Assembly: GCA_963728355.1 (NCBI GenBank)
Contig: CAVSJQ010000022.1
Location: 558,001-622,000, forward strand
DNA: 64,000 bases
DNA from: Sva-07 sp963728355
Lineage (GTDB): Bacteria; Actinomycetota; Acidimicrobiia; Acidimicrobiales; Ilumatobacteraceae
Reading direction: 5' to 3'
Part shown: positions 51,518-59,753 of the stretch, in pieces
Position numbering within the stretch: position 1 is the stretch's first letter
Layout: each line of letters begins with the position of its first letter
Position numbers and translations under genes: made by a program
Notes under the pieces: model-generated
The model's input: the letters and a program-made list of their open reading frames with translations, nothing else
The model's database searches: none
What the model was told of the DNA's origin: nothing

Positions 51518-52171
51518 CTACACCACCTCGTACACGAAGTACTGGACCTTGACCCGATCGCCGTAGTCGGGATGGTTCGGCAGATAGGGCATCGGTTCGG
51601 TCCCGAAGATCCGCTTCCATAGTCCGTCGTGCTCCAGTGCTGCAAACCGAGTGTCGTAGTGCTGGTCGCGCATGATGTCGGCGCGTTGCGAGAACTCGAC
51701 GACGCCACCGCTTCGAACGATTCGACACAGCTCCCGGAGGACCTCTTCGGTCTCGAAGTAGGTCAGCGCACCGATGAAGCTCACCGCGTCGAATTCTCCG
51801 TCGTCGAATGGCAACGGGAACGCCTGCATGTCGACGCGAGTCAGGCGGTCGTACGCCCCGCTGCGTTCGGCGATGGCCAGCAGTCGACCCGAGATGTCGA
51901 TGCCCTCGATGTGCCGGAAGCCCAGGTTCTTCATCGCCGTACCGGTCAGTCCCGACCCGCAGGCGGCGTCGAGGATCCGACCGTCGGTGGACGCGAAGTT
52001 CTTGAGGATCGCTGCCGCGGTCTCCGGGCCGACGTAGCCCCATTCCTCGAACGTCTCGTCGTACGTTCCGGTGTCTGCGAAGGCGTCGTAGTCACGCTCC
52101 ACCGTCGAACTGTCGGTGGAGTACCCCGCGCCCCACAGCTCCGGGGTCTCGGCGATGATGTCATGCGTCAT
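51518..52171 (-). CDS. Class I SAM-dependent methyltransferase
   Basis: A 217-residue methyltransferase with motif I GRILDAACGSGLTGTAM and the acidic strand end IEGIDISGRLLAIAE, then FDAVSFIGALTYFE (motif IV-like). ATG 52171 is taken because CAGGAGGT precedes it. It lies in the segment between the tRNA-Val and its half-copy, next to a cupin. Similar small methyltransferases act on small molecules; the acceptor is not known. Confidence 0.85.
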   Translation of the reverse strand: MTHDIIAETPELWGAGYSTDSSTVERDYDAFADTGTYDETFEEWGYVGPETAAAILKNFASTDGRILDAACGSGLTGTAMKNLGFRHIEGIDISGRLLAIAERSGAYDRLTRVDMQAFPLPFDDGEFDAVSFIGALTYFETEEVLRELCRIVRSGGVVEFSQRADIMRDQHYDTRFAALEHDGLWKRIFGTEPMPYLPNHPDYGDRVKVQYFVYEVV

Positions 52172-52228
52172 CCGACCTCCTGACGGCGGCACCCGGGCTC
52201 GATCACCCGAAAGCTACGACCACGCACG

Positions 52229-52777
52229 CTAATCGTCGGCGTCGAGGACGTCGTGATGAGCGCCGATCAAGGCCACGACCATGAGGCACGGCTCGTCGAA
52301 CGGATTGCGCCATGCGTGCCGCGTGCCGTTCTGGATCACGGTGTCGCCGGGGCCGAGCTCCCGAGTCGCCCCATTGTCGAGCTCGAGGACGCACCGGCCC
52401 GAGACCACGAACTCGTAGTCGACCGTCGCAGTGGTGTGCATGCCCGGATGGTCTGGTTCGAGGTGCTCGCCGAGACCGGGAAGCTTCTCGGCGAACTCGG
52501 CAAGCGCAGCTTCGATGTCGAGATCCTCCAGCATCGTGGCGGAATCCGGCGCGACGCTGAAGAGCCCGAAGCGGATCCCACCGACCGGAGGGAAGTAGAG
52601 GGGCGAAGAAGGTGGTTCGCCGGAATCGGGGAAGCGCAGCGGCTCGTCGGCTCCCCAGATCCGGTAGAACTCGGTCTGCGGGAGCAGGTCAACCGTCACC
52701 GGCTCGACGACATCGTCGCTGGCAAAGACCGCGTTTCCAGCAGCGTCGTGGCCGGTGACCACACGTCGGATTCCCAT
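52229..52777 (-). CDS. Cupin-domain protein
   Basis: A 182-residue protein with a single cupin barrel: motif 1 MHTTATVDYEFVVSGRCVLEL and motif 2 GDTVIQNGTRHAWRNPFDEPC, cut here at their key residues HTT-DYEF and GTRHAW. Two metal-binding His are present, but the second Glu/His pair is partly altered. ATG 52777 (MGIRRVVTGHDAAGNAVF) is the likely start. A metal-dependent sensor, isomerase or oxygenase role is possible. Upstream of the methyltransferase on the same strand. Confidence 0.82.
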   Translation of the reverse strand: MGIRRVVTGHDAAGNAVFASDDVVEPVTVDLLPQTEFYRIWGADEPLRFPDSGEPPSSPLYFPPVGGIRFGLFSVAPDSATMLEDLDIEAALAEFAEKLPGLGEHLEPDHPGMHTTATVDYEFVVSGRCVLELDNGATRELGPGDTVIQNGTRHAWRNPFDEPCLMVVALIGAHHDVLDADD

Positions 52778-52945
52778 GACTGCACTCCGTTCGCTCGTGG
52801 AACCGCCACAGTAGTTCGACGCAACGTTTGCCAGGTGTGGGAGGCTGCGCGCACGCGGCACCCGCGGGCATCCTGATCGAGGTCGCCCGCTGCTGCCAGA
52901 CGCGACGAAGCCCCGGCCGGATTGCTCCTCACCAGGGCTTCTGGG

Positions 52946-53019
52946 TGGGCACGACGGGACTCGAACCCGGGACCTCTACCGTGTCATGGTAGCGCTCTAA
53001 CCAACTGAGCTACGCGCCC
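52946..53019 (-). tRNA. tRNA-Val, anticodon GAC
   Basis: A standard 74-base cloverleaf on the minus strand: acceptor GGGCGCG/CGTGCCC with one G-T pair, D-arm GCTC-AGTTGGTTA-GAGC, anticodon stem CTACC/GGTAG with loop ATGACAC (anticodon GAC at 52983-52985), T-loop TTCGAGT. It reads GUC/GUU valine codons. A degenerate copy of its 3' half lies at 51364-51408. Confidence 0.97.
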
Positions 53020-53045
53020 GTAGCAGAGCGATACGTTACCAAGTC

Positions 53046-54083
53046 GTGAGCGGCGCCCCACATTCTCCCGGTGGTACACGAGCAGCTGGAGGGCTGCCGG
53101 TCATCGATGTCGAGGCGCTGCTCGACCCGCACAGCTCTCCCGACCGTCGGAGCGCTGCGTCGGAGGCGATCGACCGGGCATGTCGCCGGACCGGCTTCTT
53201 CGCGATCAGCGGCCACGGGGTCGACGCGCGACTGCTCGATCGGCTCGACCGCGCCGCTCGAACGTTCTTCGCGCTCCCCGACCGCGCCAAACAGGCGATT
53301 GCGATGGAACGCGCCGGTTCCGCGTGGCGGGGTTGGTTCCCCGTCGACGGAGAACTGACGTCCGGCACACCGGATCACAAGGAAGGCATCTACTTCGGCC
53401 TCGAACACTCCGCCGGTGACCCGCGTGTTGCGACAGCCACACCGCTGCACGGCCCGAACCAGTTCCCGACCGTACCGGAGGCCCTCGGCCCGAGCGTGCT
53501 TCAGTGGCTCGATGCGCTGCGCCCCGTTGCCGACGCAGTGATGCGAGGCATCGCCGTCGGACTCGGATTGGAGGCCAACTGGTTCGAGGACCACCTGACC
53601 AGCGATCCGACGGTGTTGTTCCGCATCTTCCACTATCCGCCGAGCGAACGCGACGAGGGCTGGGGGGTCGGGGAACACACCGACTACGGACTGCTGACGC
53701 TGCTCGCACAGGACCACCACGGCGGCTTGCAGGTCCAGGACCTCGACGGGCGCTGGATCGACGTCGACGCCGATACGACGCTGCTGGTGTGCAACATCGG
53801 TGACATGCTCGAGCGACTGACCGGCGGCCGGTATCGCTCCACCCCGCACCGCGTTCGCAACACGTCGGGTGCCAGCCGGCTGTCGTTCCCCTACTTCTTC
53901 GACCCGTCTTGGGATGCCACGGTGCCGACGCTTCCACTCAGCACCAGCGAACCCGGCCGAACACACCGACGATGGGACGACGACGACGTGCTCGCATGGG
54001 ACGGCACCTACGGCGAGTACCTCACCGCGAAGGTGTCCAAGGTCTTCCCCGAACTCTTCGCAGCGGTACGACGGCCGCGCTGA
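53046..54083 (+). CDS. Isopenicillin N synthase-like Fe(II)/2-oxoglutarate oxygenase
   Basis: A 345-residue oxygenase. The N-terminal DIOX_N-type domain (LPVIDVEAL, TGFFAISGHGV) precedes a double-stranded beta-helix with His211 and Asp213 in GEHTDYG and His268 in STPHRV; the RLS segment, RxS-like, follows for 2-oxoglutarate binding. Similar to plant-like gibberellin or flavonoid dioxygenases and bacterial relatives. GTG 53046 is 26 bases from the divergent tRNA-Val. Substrate unknown. Confidence 0.9.
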   Translation: MSGAPHSPGGTRAAGGLPVIDVEALLDPHSSPDRRSAASEAIDRACRRTGFFAISGHGVDARLLDRLDRAARTFFALPDRAKQAIAMERAGSAWRGWFPVDGELTSGTPDHKEGIYFGLEHSAGDPRVATATPLHGPNQFPTVPEALGPSVLQWLDALRPVADAVMRGIAVGLGLEANWFEDHLTSDPTVLFRIFHYPPSERDEGWGVGEHTDYGLLTLLAQDHHGGLQVQDLDGRWIDVDADTTLLVCNIGDMLERLTGGRYRSTPHRVRNTSGASRLSFPYFFDPSWDATVPTLPLSTSEPGRTHRRWDDDDVLAWDGTYGEYLTAKVSKVFPELFAAVRRPR

Positions 54084-54095
54084 CAGCGCCACCGA

Positions 54096-54902
54096 TCAGG
54101 GCACCGGGGGCGGGCCGACGGCCACGATGGAGCCGTCGTCGGCAACGCCGACACCCTCGGTGGGCGGCACCGGCGGCGTCCCGACCGCGACCGTCGAACC
54201 GTCGTCGGCCACGCCGACACCCTCGCTGCGCGGCACCGGCGGTGTCCCCACGGCAACCGTGGAGCCGTCGTCGGCCACACCGCTGGCGCTCGACACGTCA
54301 GCACCGGACTGCTCGGCCAGCGCCTGCGTCAGCAGTTGCACGGCGACGACGATCTCCCAGTCGGCGCCTTCGCCACCGATCGCCAGTTCCGGTTCCGGAT
54401 ACCGCGTCGAGGGCTCGACGAGCGCCTGCGCCTCGACCGGCACGACGGGGGCGACGACCTCGGCAACGGCGGCCGCCTCCGGCGGATTCGCGGCGACGAC
54501 CTGGGCAGCGGGCGTGTCGCCGACCGTGCCCACTGCAGCGACATTGCTCGACGAGAGTTCGAGAGCGATGGAGCCGGTGGCCACGATCGTGAGTGCACCG
54601 ACTGCGAACATCGCAGCGAGCGCCTTGCGCTGCGCCCGTGTGGCCCCCATACGGCCGAGCAGGTCGTCGAGCACCCGTTCTTCGGTGCTGTCGAGATGGC
54701 CGGCGAGCGCACTGATGTCGGCACTGCGCAACGTGATCGAAGGTTCGCGTTGCTGCCCGCGGAGCTGTCGCACCAGCACCAGATAGCTGTGCAGAAGCGA
54801 TTCCGGGTCACCCTCGCGGAACGAGGCGTTCACGGGACCGGCGACGAGTGTGCCGGCACTGATCACGAGAGGAGTGCGCTGGAACGCGAGAGCGGTGGAC
54901 AT
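54096..54902 (-). CDS. Repeat-tailed single-pass membrane protein
   Basis: A 268-residue protein. The cytosolic N-terminal half contains a helical, charged stretch (HSYLVLVRQLRGQQREPSITLRSADI), then one transmembrane helix at about 120-140 (LAAMFAVGALTIVATGSIALEL). The C-terminal outside half is Ala/Pro/Glu-rich and ends in a threefold 22-residue repeat (VADDGSTVAVGTPPVP core). ATG 54902 (MSTALAF) is chosen. Possibly an anti-sigma-like or envelope protein; no DNA-binding domain or known anti-sigma motif is seen. No certain function. Confidence 0.65.
   Translation of the reverse strand: MSTALAFQRTPLVISAGTLVAGPVNASFREGDPESLLHSYLVLVRQLRGQQREPSITLRSADISALAGHLDSTEERVLDDLLGRMGATRAQRKALAAMFAVGALTIVATGSIALELSSSNVAAVGTVGDTPAAQVVAANPPEAAAVAEVVAPVVPVEAQALVEPSTRYPEPELAIGGEGADWEIVVAVQLLTQALAEQSGADVSSASGVADDGSTVAVGTPPVPRSEGVGVADDGSTVAVGTPPVPPTEGVGVADDGSIVAVGPPPVP
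54099..54278 (-). repeat. 66-base tandem repeat
   Basis: Three copies start at minus-strand 54278, 54212 and 54146 (the last shortened to 48 bases). Each encodes VADDGSTVAVGTPPVP plus a short spacer. The unit is in frame, so the tail can lengthen or shorten. Confidence 0.9.
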
Positions 54903-55031
54903 GGTTGATCGGCTTTCTGACGGTCGTCTCCGACAGTCTTCGGCACGTGAGGCTGCGTTCATGAGTGCAGCAAACGCGATGGCCCGCTGTCACTCTGCCA
55001 CGATCGACAGGCGTTGTCCACAGGGTGGCCG

Positions 55032-55068
55032 AAAAAGTCTCGACCTCTACTTCAACGTTGAGTCGAGA
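55032..55068 (-). terminator. Intrinsic terminator after hemW
   Basis: On the minus strand TCTCGAC (55068-55062) pairs with GTCGAGA (55044-55038), followed by CTTTTT (through 55032). The stem uses the last codons of hemW and the stop. The T-run makes it a likely true terminator. Confidence 0.75.
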
Positions 55069-56183
55069 TCGATGGCTCGATCCGGGGTCGAGGCGAACCG
55101 CAGGGAGATCTCGTTGGCCATCAACCGTCCGGCGCGCGTCAGCACCACACGGCTGCCATCGCTCGGGTGTTCGACCACCAGACCGTCGAGAACAGCCAAG
55201 GTCGCAGGTGAGAAGGACGTCCGCGGGACTCCGTCACGGGTCCGCACGGCCAGTTGGAGTTCCTCGAATCGACGCGTGTCGTCGTCGAGGGTCTCCGAGG
55301 CCGCCTCCACCGACACCCCCCGGTTCACGGCATCGACGTACCGGTCGGGCGTTCGCAGGTTCCACCACCGTCGACCCGCGGCGTGTGAGTGTGCCGCACA
55401 ACCGAACCCCCGGTAGTCGTCCTGGTGCCAGTACAGGAAATTGTGCCGCGACTCGTGGCCCGGTCGGGCCCAATTGGAGACCTCGTAGTTCTCGAGACCG
55501 GCGTCGGTGAGCAACTCGTCGACGAGTTCGTACTTGTCGGCTTGGTCGTCGTCGTCGGGATGACGGTCGGGCTGCGACGCCAACGGCGTGCCCGCCTCCA
55601 CGGTCAGGGCGTACGCGGAGATGTGTGGTGGATCGAACGCGAGCGCTGACTCGACGGTGCGGCGCCAGTCGTCGAGGGTCTCGCCGACCGCTCCGTAGAT
55701 GAGGTCGAGGTTGAACGACGCGAGACCCGCCGAGCGAACCGCATCGACCGCATCGGCCACGTTGTCGGGGTCGTGGGTTCTCCCGAGCGACGCGAGGACG
55801 CGCGGCGACATCGACTGTACGCCCAGGCTCACCCGGTTGACCCCGGCTGACCGGTACGTCTCCAGCACGTCGACGCTCACATCGTCGGGATTGCACTCGA
55901 CGGTGATCTCGGCGCCGGCGCTCACCGGAATCGAGGCGATGATCTCAGCCAACTCGGCGGGCGGGACGAGCGTGGGCGTGCCACCACCGACGAACACGGT
56001 GTCGGCGACGGGGAGACCGTCCTGCACCGTGCGGGCGATCTCCGTGCGCAGCGCCCTCAGGTAGGCATCGACGAGGTGGTGTCGGTCGGTCCAGGTCGCG
56101 AACGCGCAGTAGTCGCACTTCGACGCACAGAACGGGATGTGGACGTACACCCCGAAGTCGGATCGAGCCATTGCTCCAGTCAA
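55047..56183 (-). CDS. hemW: Radical SAM heme chaperone HemW
   Basis: A 378-residue (or 374 from ATG 56171) radical SAM protein of the HemN/HemW family, now seen as a heme chaperone rather than a coproporphyrinogen oxidase. The [4Fe-4S] motif is CASKCDYC, with Cys19, Cys23 and Cys26; FVGGGTPT, ECNPDDV and LGVQSM are the SAM-binding stretches. The C-terminal HemN-type domain has NFLYWHQDDYRGFGCAAHS. The extra N-terminal Cys typical of oxygen-independent HemN is missing. Last gene of the hrcA chain. Confidence 0.94.
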   Translation of the reverse strand: MTGAMARSDFGVYVHIPFCASKCDYCAFATWTDRHHLVDAYLRALRTEIARTVQDGLPVADTVFVGGGTPTLVPPAELAEIIASIPVSAGAEITVECNPDDVSVDVLETYRSAGVNRVSLGVQSMSPRVLASLGRTHDPDNVADAVDAVRSAGLASFNLDLIYGAVGETLDDWRRTVESALAFDPPHISAYALTVEAGTPLASQPDRHPDDDDQADKYELVDELLTDAGLENYEVSNWARPGHESRHNFLYWHQDDYRGFGCAAHSHAAGRRWWNLRTPDRYVDAVNRGVSVEAASETLDDDTRRFEELQLAVRTRDGVPRTSFSPATLAVLDGLVVEHPSDGSRVVLTRAGRLMANEISLRFASTPDRAIDLDSTLK

Positions 56184-56205
56184 CCGCCGTGGAGCCTGCG
56201 TTCGC

Positions 56206-56721
56206 TCAGGCGCTGGGCACGAAGAGCAGGTCGAGTGCGGCCAGGCGCTCGGCGACCTGATCGACCGGCACGTCGAGCATGGCGGCGATCGAACGCGTGT
56301 CGTCGCCGCGCACCGTGATCACACGGCCGTTGAAGTCCTGGCGCTGCACCTGGATCAGTTTGAGGTAGCGGGTGAGCATCTCGAAGGGAGCTCCCTTGAG
56401 CTGCACGAGCTTGGCGACGTCGATCGCGAGCTTCTTGTTGGTCGGCGACTGCAGCGCCGCCGCAGCCTGCGATCCGGTCACCTCCCGCGGGAGGAGCTGC
56501 TCGACCGGCACGGCATAGAACTGCGACAACCGGTCGAGCCGCGGCACCGACAGCGCCCGTTCGCCACGCTCATATGCACCGAGCACCGAGGCCTTGAACT
56601 CCTGGTTGGACTGCGCCTCGACCTCCTGCAGGGACAACCGCTTCTGTTTGCGAATCACCCTGAGGCGTTCGCCCACCTGCTGGCTGTATGCCGAAGGAGC
56701 ATCGTCGTCGATCGTGGTCAT
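56206..56721 (-). CDS. BldD-like c-di-GMP-responsive regulator
   Basis: A 171-residue DNA-binding protein. Residues 15-78 form an XRE-type helix-turn-helix very like BldD (RKQKRLSLQEVEAQSNQEFKASVLGAYERGERAL, and YAVPVEQLLP). Residues about 95-165 form the BldD C-terminal domain with R127-Q-D129, then eight residues, then R138-G-D-D141, matching the c-di-GMP-binding motif RxD-X8-RxxD. BldD is a developmental repressor in Streptomyces activated by c-di-GMP. ATG 56721 is the chosen start. A palindromic operator lies 61 bases upstream. Confidence 0.9.
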   Translation of the reverse strand: MTTIDDDAPSAYSQQVGERLRVIRKQKRLSLQEVEAQSNQEFKASVLGAYERGERALSVPRLDRLSQFYAVPVEQLLPREVTGSQAAAALQSPTNKKLAIDVAKLVQLKGAPFEMLTRYLKLIQVQRQDFNGRVITVRGDDTRSIAAMLDVPVDQVAERLAALDLLFVPSA

Positions 56722-56781
56722 GTCAGTTCCCGCCTCACTGTTCGATCCATCGGTGGCGCCCGCCGTCCGATCCTTCCGGTC

Positions 56782-56797
56782 GTTACCCGAGGGTAAC
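56782..56797. promoter_or_regulatory. BldD-type operator upstream of the bldD-like gene
   Basis: Perfect palindrome GTTACCC-GA-GGGTAAC, 61 bases before the bldD-like start and between it and rsmE. Both half-sites fit the BldD consensus nTnACnC and GnGTnAn, but with two central bases instead of one. Suggests autoregulation. A DNA-binding assay or motif search would test it. Confidence 0.65.
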
Positions 56798-56814
56798 TCT
56801 GCCAGCATAGACGG

Positions 56815-57513
56815 TCAGCGGTTGAATGTCACGCAGAGTGCGGAAACGGCCACCGCGGCCGTCTCGGTCCGCAGGATCGTGGCGCCCAGATCGATCCGAT
56901 CGCCACCGGCTTGCAGCTCGGGATCGCTCCATCCGCCTTCGGGTCCGACCGCCACGGCGGTGTCACCGGCGATCAACGCGCGACCGCCTGGTTCGGCCAC
57001 TGCGTACCCGCCGAGGACGTCCACGGCCGGTACCGGCGCCTCGATCGCCAGCCGACGCACGCGCCGGCTCTGCCGCATGGCCTCGTCGGCAATGCGCTGC
57101 AACCGTGCCAGGTGGCGCTCGATTCGATCCGGCTTCCAGCGCACGACCGAACGATCGGCCTGGAGCAGCACGAGCCGGTCGATGCCCAGTTCGGTCACCT
57201 TCTGCACCATCCAGTCGAGCCGATCGCCCTTGGGAATCGCCACAGCGATCGTGATCGGACGCTCTGCGGCAGGCTCGGCAGTGACCGCCGATGTGGCCTC
57301 CAGTCGCAGCGTGTTGCCGTCGAGCACCGCCACGGCCAGGCACCAGCGGCCGTGGCCGTCCGTGACGCCGACCGATTCGCCGGCACGCAACCGCAGCACC
57401 TTGCGCAGATGATGTTGGGTGTCGTCTTCGAGCGCGATCGTGCCATCGTCGACGAGCATGTCGGCGTCGACCAGCACATGGGCACTCGTCGCCCGCAACG
57501 CCGCGAGATCCAT
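56815..57513 (-). CDS. rsmE: 16S rRNA (uracil-1498-N3)-methyltransferase
   Basis: SPOUT-fold enzyme that methylates U1498 of 16S rRNA. The 232-residue protein has the PUA-like N-domain and the SPOUT C-domain with IAVAIPKGDRLDWMVQKVTELG, ADRSVVRWKPDR, VGPEGGWSD (SAM-knot motif) and a late LGATILRTETAAVAVSA. ATG 57513 (MDLAALRATSAHV) is chosen. Located directly after dnaJ (28 bases), the same order as in many bacteria. Confidence 0.95.
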   Translation of the reverse strand: MDLAALRATSAHVLVDADMLVDDGTIALEDDTQHHLRKVLRLRAGESVGVTDGHGRWCLAVAVLDGNTLRLEATSAVTAEPAAERPITIAVAIPKGDRLDWMVQKVTELGIDRLVLLQADRSVVRWKPDRIERHLARLQRIADEAMRQSRRVRRLAIEAPVPAVDVLGGYAVAEPGGRALIAGDTAVAVGPEGGWSDPELQAGGDRIDLGATILRTETAAVAVSALCVTFNR

Positions 57514-57541
57514 CAGCGACCCGCCGCCAGCACAGCCGCCC

Positions 57542-58684
57542 TCAGGAGAACGCTGACTTGATCCGCGAGAACAGGCCCTCGCGTCCGTTGCCGACCACCT
57601 CACCGCGCCCTTCGGCGTAGCGGGTGAGCAGGTCGACCTCGTCGTCGGTCAGCTTCGTGGGGATGTCGACACGGACCCGGGCACGCAGATCGCCGCGGCC
57701 TCGACCCCGCAGGTGCGGCACGCCGCGCTGGCGCAGCACGAACTCACGGCCCGGCTGCGTTCCGGGGGGAACGATCAGATGCTCGTCGCCGTCGAGAGTC
57801 TGGAGCTCGATCTCGGTGCCGAGTGCGGCCTGCGCGATGGAGATCGGCACCTCGGTGACCAGGTCGTGGTCGTCGCGCACGAACCGCTCGTGGGGGGCCA
57901 CACGGAGGTGGACGTAGAGATCGCCGGCACCGCCGCCGCGAGGACCCACCGCACCGCGACCGGTGAGCCGCAACGTGGATCCGGAGTCGACGCCGGCAGG
58001 CACGTCGACCTGGTAGCTCTTGTCGGCGGTGACCCGGCCCTCGCCGCGACATGTGGCGCACGGCGTGGTGACGATCTGGCCGAGACCCCCACAGCGACTG
58101 CACGGGCTGGCGGTGACCATCTGGCCGAGCAGACTCTGGCGGACGCGCTGGACCTGGCCGCTGCCGCCGCAGTCGCTGCAGGTGACCGGCTTGGTCCCCT
58201 CCCCCGCGCCCGACCCGTCGCAGTCACCACACCGGACCGGGAGCTTCAACGACACGTCGATCTCGTCGCCGAACACCCCCTGTTCGAAGGAGATGTCTGC
58301 GATGACCTCGATGTCCTGACCACGCGGCGGGCCCGACGGGCCTCGAGGGCGGCCACCGCCAAACGGGCTGCCGCCGCCACCGAAGAAGGTCTCGAAGATG
58401 TCACCGAGACCGCCACCGAACAGGTCCTCGGCAGAAGGACCAGCACCGCCGCCGCCACCGGCGCCGCCGACACCCGCCTCGCCGTAGCGGTCGTAGCGCG
58501 CACGCTGCTGGTCGTCCGACAGCACCTGGTAGGCGCGGGCGATCTTCTTGAACTGCTCGACCGACGCCGCGTCGTCCGGGTTCGCATCGGGATGGAACTC
58601 GCGGGCGCGCCGGCGGTACGCCTTCTTGATCTCGTCGGCCGTCGCCGTGCGCGGCACGCCGAGGAGTTCGTAGTAATCAGCCAT
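57542..58684 (-). CDS. dnaJ: Chaperone DnaJ
   Basis: Hsp40 co-chaperone that stimulates DnaK ATPase. The 380-residue protein has a J-domain (residues 1-70) with HPD at 31-33, a Gly/Phe-rich linker (72-115), a zinc domain with four CxxCxGxG-type repeats (CGDCDGSG, CSDCGGSG, CSRCGGLG, CATCRGEG), and two substrate-binding domains to the end. ATG 58684 gives MADYYELLGV, the usual start. Lies behind hrcA (37 bases), in the heat-shock operon. Confidence 0.97.
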   Translation of the reverse strand: MADYYELLGVPRTATADEIKKAYRRRAREFHPDANPDDAASVEQFKKIARAYQVLSDDQQRARYDRYGEAGVGGAGGGGGAGPSAEDLFGGGLGDIFETFFGGGGSPFGGGRPRGPSGPPRGQDIEVIADISFEQGVFGDEIDVSLKLPVRCGDCDGSGAGEGTKPVTCSDCGGSGQVQRVRQSLLGQMVTASPCSRCGGLGQIVTTPCATCRGEGRVTADKSYQVDVPAGVDSGSTLRLTGRGAVGPRGGGAGDLYVHLRVAPHERFVRDDHDLVTEVPISIAQAALGTEIELQTLDGDEHLIVPPGTQPGREFVLRQRGVPHLRGRGRGDLRARVRVDIPTKLTDDEVDLLTRYAEGRGEVVGNGREGLFSRIKSAFS

Positions 58685-58721
58685 GAGGGGCCCCATCATG
58701 CCGTGAGTTCGCCACGCGGAC

Positions 58722-59717
58722 TCAGCCCTCTTCGATGCGGTGGCCGAGTTGTTCGCTGACCACCTCGACCGTTGCCAGTGCCTGCGGGTAGTTCATGCGG
58801 GTCGGCCCGAGCACGCCGACCGAGCCGAGGTGCTCGCCATCGACGACGACGGGGGCGACCACGACCGAGCACGCCGACAGGGGTTCGACGCCGTGCTCGA
58901 CGCCGATGGCGACCGACATGCCCCGGTTCACGATGTCGCTGACCAGGGTGACCACCACGAACTGCTGCTCGAGCGTGGCGAGCACCGAACGGACGATCTC
59001 GACAGCGTCGAAGGCGTTGGCGACCGCCGCTGCTCCCCCGGTGAAGACGTGTTCGGGACTCGCCGACGAATGCACGGCGTCGAGTGCGTCACGACAGAGA
59101 CGGTCGACGACGGCGTCACCGGTGTCGGTCACCGTGACGACCGAGCCGAGCACGCGTCCTTCGAGCGCTGCGGACAGATGGGCGCCGGCCGCCGACAGTT
59201 TGAGATCGTCGTCGCCCTCGGCCAGTTCGATGGTGACGTTCTCGACGGTGCCGTTGGCGAACACGAGGATCACGGTGGCAGCGGTGGTCGAGAGCGACAC
59301 GAACTGGACGCGCCGCACCGGCACCGCCTCGGCGCGTGGGCCCACGACGACGCCGGCGTTGTTGGTGAGCGTGGCCAGCAGGTTCGAGGTCTGGTGGAGC
59401 ATCTCTTCCAGACGCCCGTGCGCTGCGGAGAAGAACTCGCCGACCTGGCGTGTCGTCGCCCGATCGAGACGTCCCGGACGAGTGAGGTGATCGACGAAGT
59501 AGCGATATCCCTTGTCGGTCGGGATGCGTCCGGCCGACGTGTGCGGCTGCACGAGATAGCCCTCGTGCTCGAGGTGCGCCATCTCGTTGCGGACCGTGGC
59601 CGACGAGACGTTCACGGTCGGTGCTTCGGCGATGTGGCCGGATCCGACGGGCTGGGCCGTCGCGATGTACTCCTGCACCACGGCACTCAAGATGGCGGTC
59701 TTGCGGTCGTCCAACAT
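58722..59717 (-). CDS. hrcA: Heat-inducible transcription repressor
   Basis: A 331-residue winged-helix repressor that binds CIRCE operators. The N-terminal DNA-binding part begins MLDDRKTAILSAVVQEYIATAQPVGS and includes SSATVRNEMAHLEHEGYL. The rest is the GAF-like sensor/dimer domain ending in ATVEVVSEQLGHRI. The GroE chaperonin is known to activate HrcA. ATG 59717 is directly next to a CIRCE-like element at 59718-59744. First gene of the hrcA-dnaJ-rsmE chain. Confidence 0.96.
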   Translation of the reverse strand: MLDDRKTAILSAVVQEYIATAQPVGSGHIAEAPTVNVSSATVRNEMAHLEHEGYLVQPHTSAGRIPTDKGYRYFVDHLTRPGRLDRATTRQVGEFFSAAHGRLEEMLHQTSNLLATLTNNAGVVVGPRAEAVPVRRVQFVSLSTTAATVILVFANGTVENVTIELAEGDDDLKLSAAGAHLSAALEGRVLGSVVTVTDTGDAVVDRLCRDALDAVHSSASPEHVFTGGAAAVANAFDAVEIVRSVLATLEQQFVVVTLVSDIVNRGMSVAIGVEHGVEPLSACSVVVAPVVVDGEHLGSVGVLGPTRMNYPQALATVEVVSEQLGHRIEEG

Positions 59718-59744
59718 CTGGCACTCGAGTCTACCGACTGCCAG
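59718..59744 (-). promoter_or_regulatory. CIRCE-like operator
   Basis: CTGGCACTC - 9 bases - GACTGCCAG, directly before the hrcA ATG. The consensus is TTAGCACTC-N9-GAGTGCTAA: the arms match 7 of 9 and 6 of 9 positions and the spacer is exactly nine. Suggests HrcA control of its own operon, with the operator at or in the leader. Confidence 0.65.
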
Positions 59745-59753
59745 CCCCCGCGG

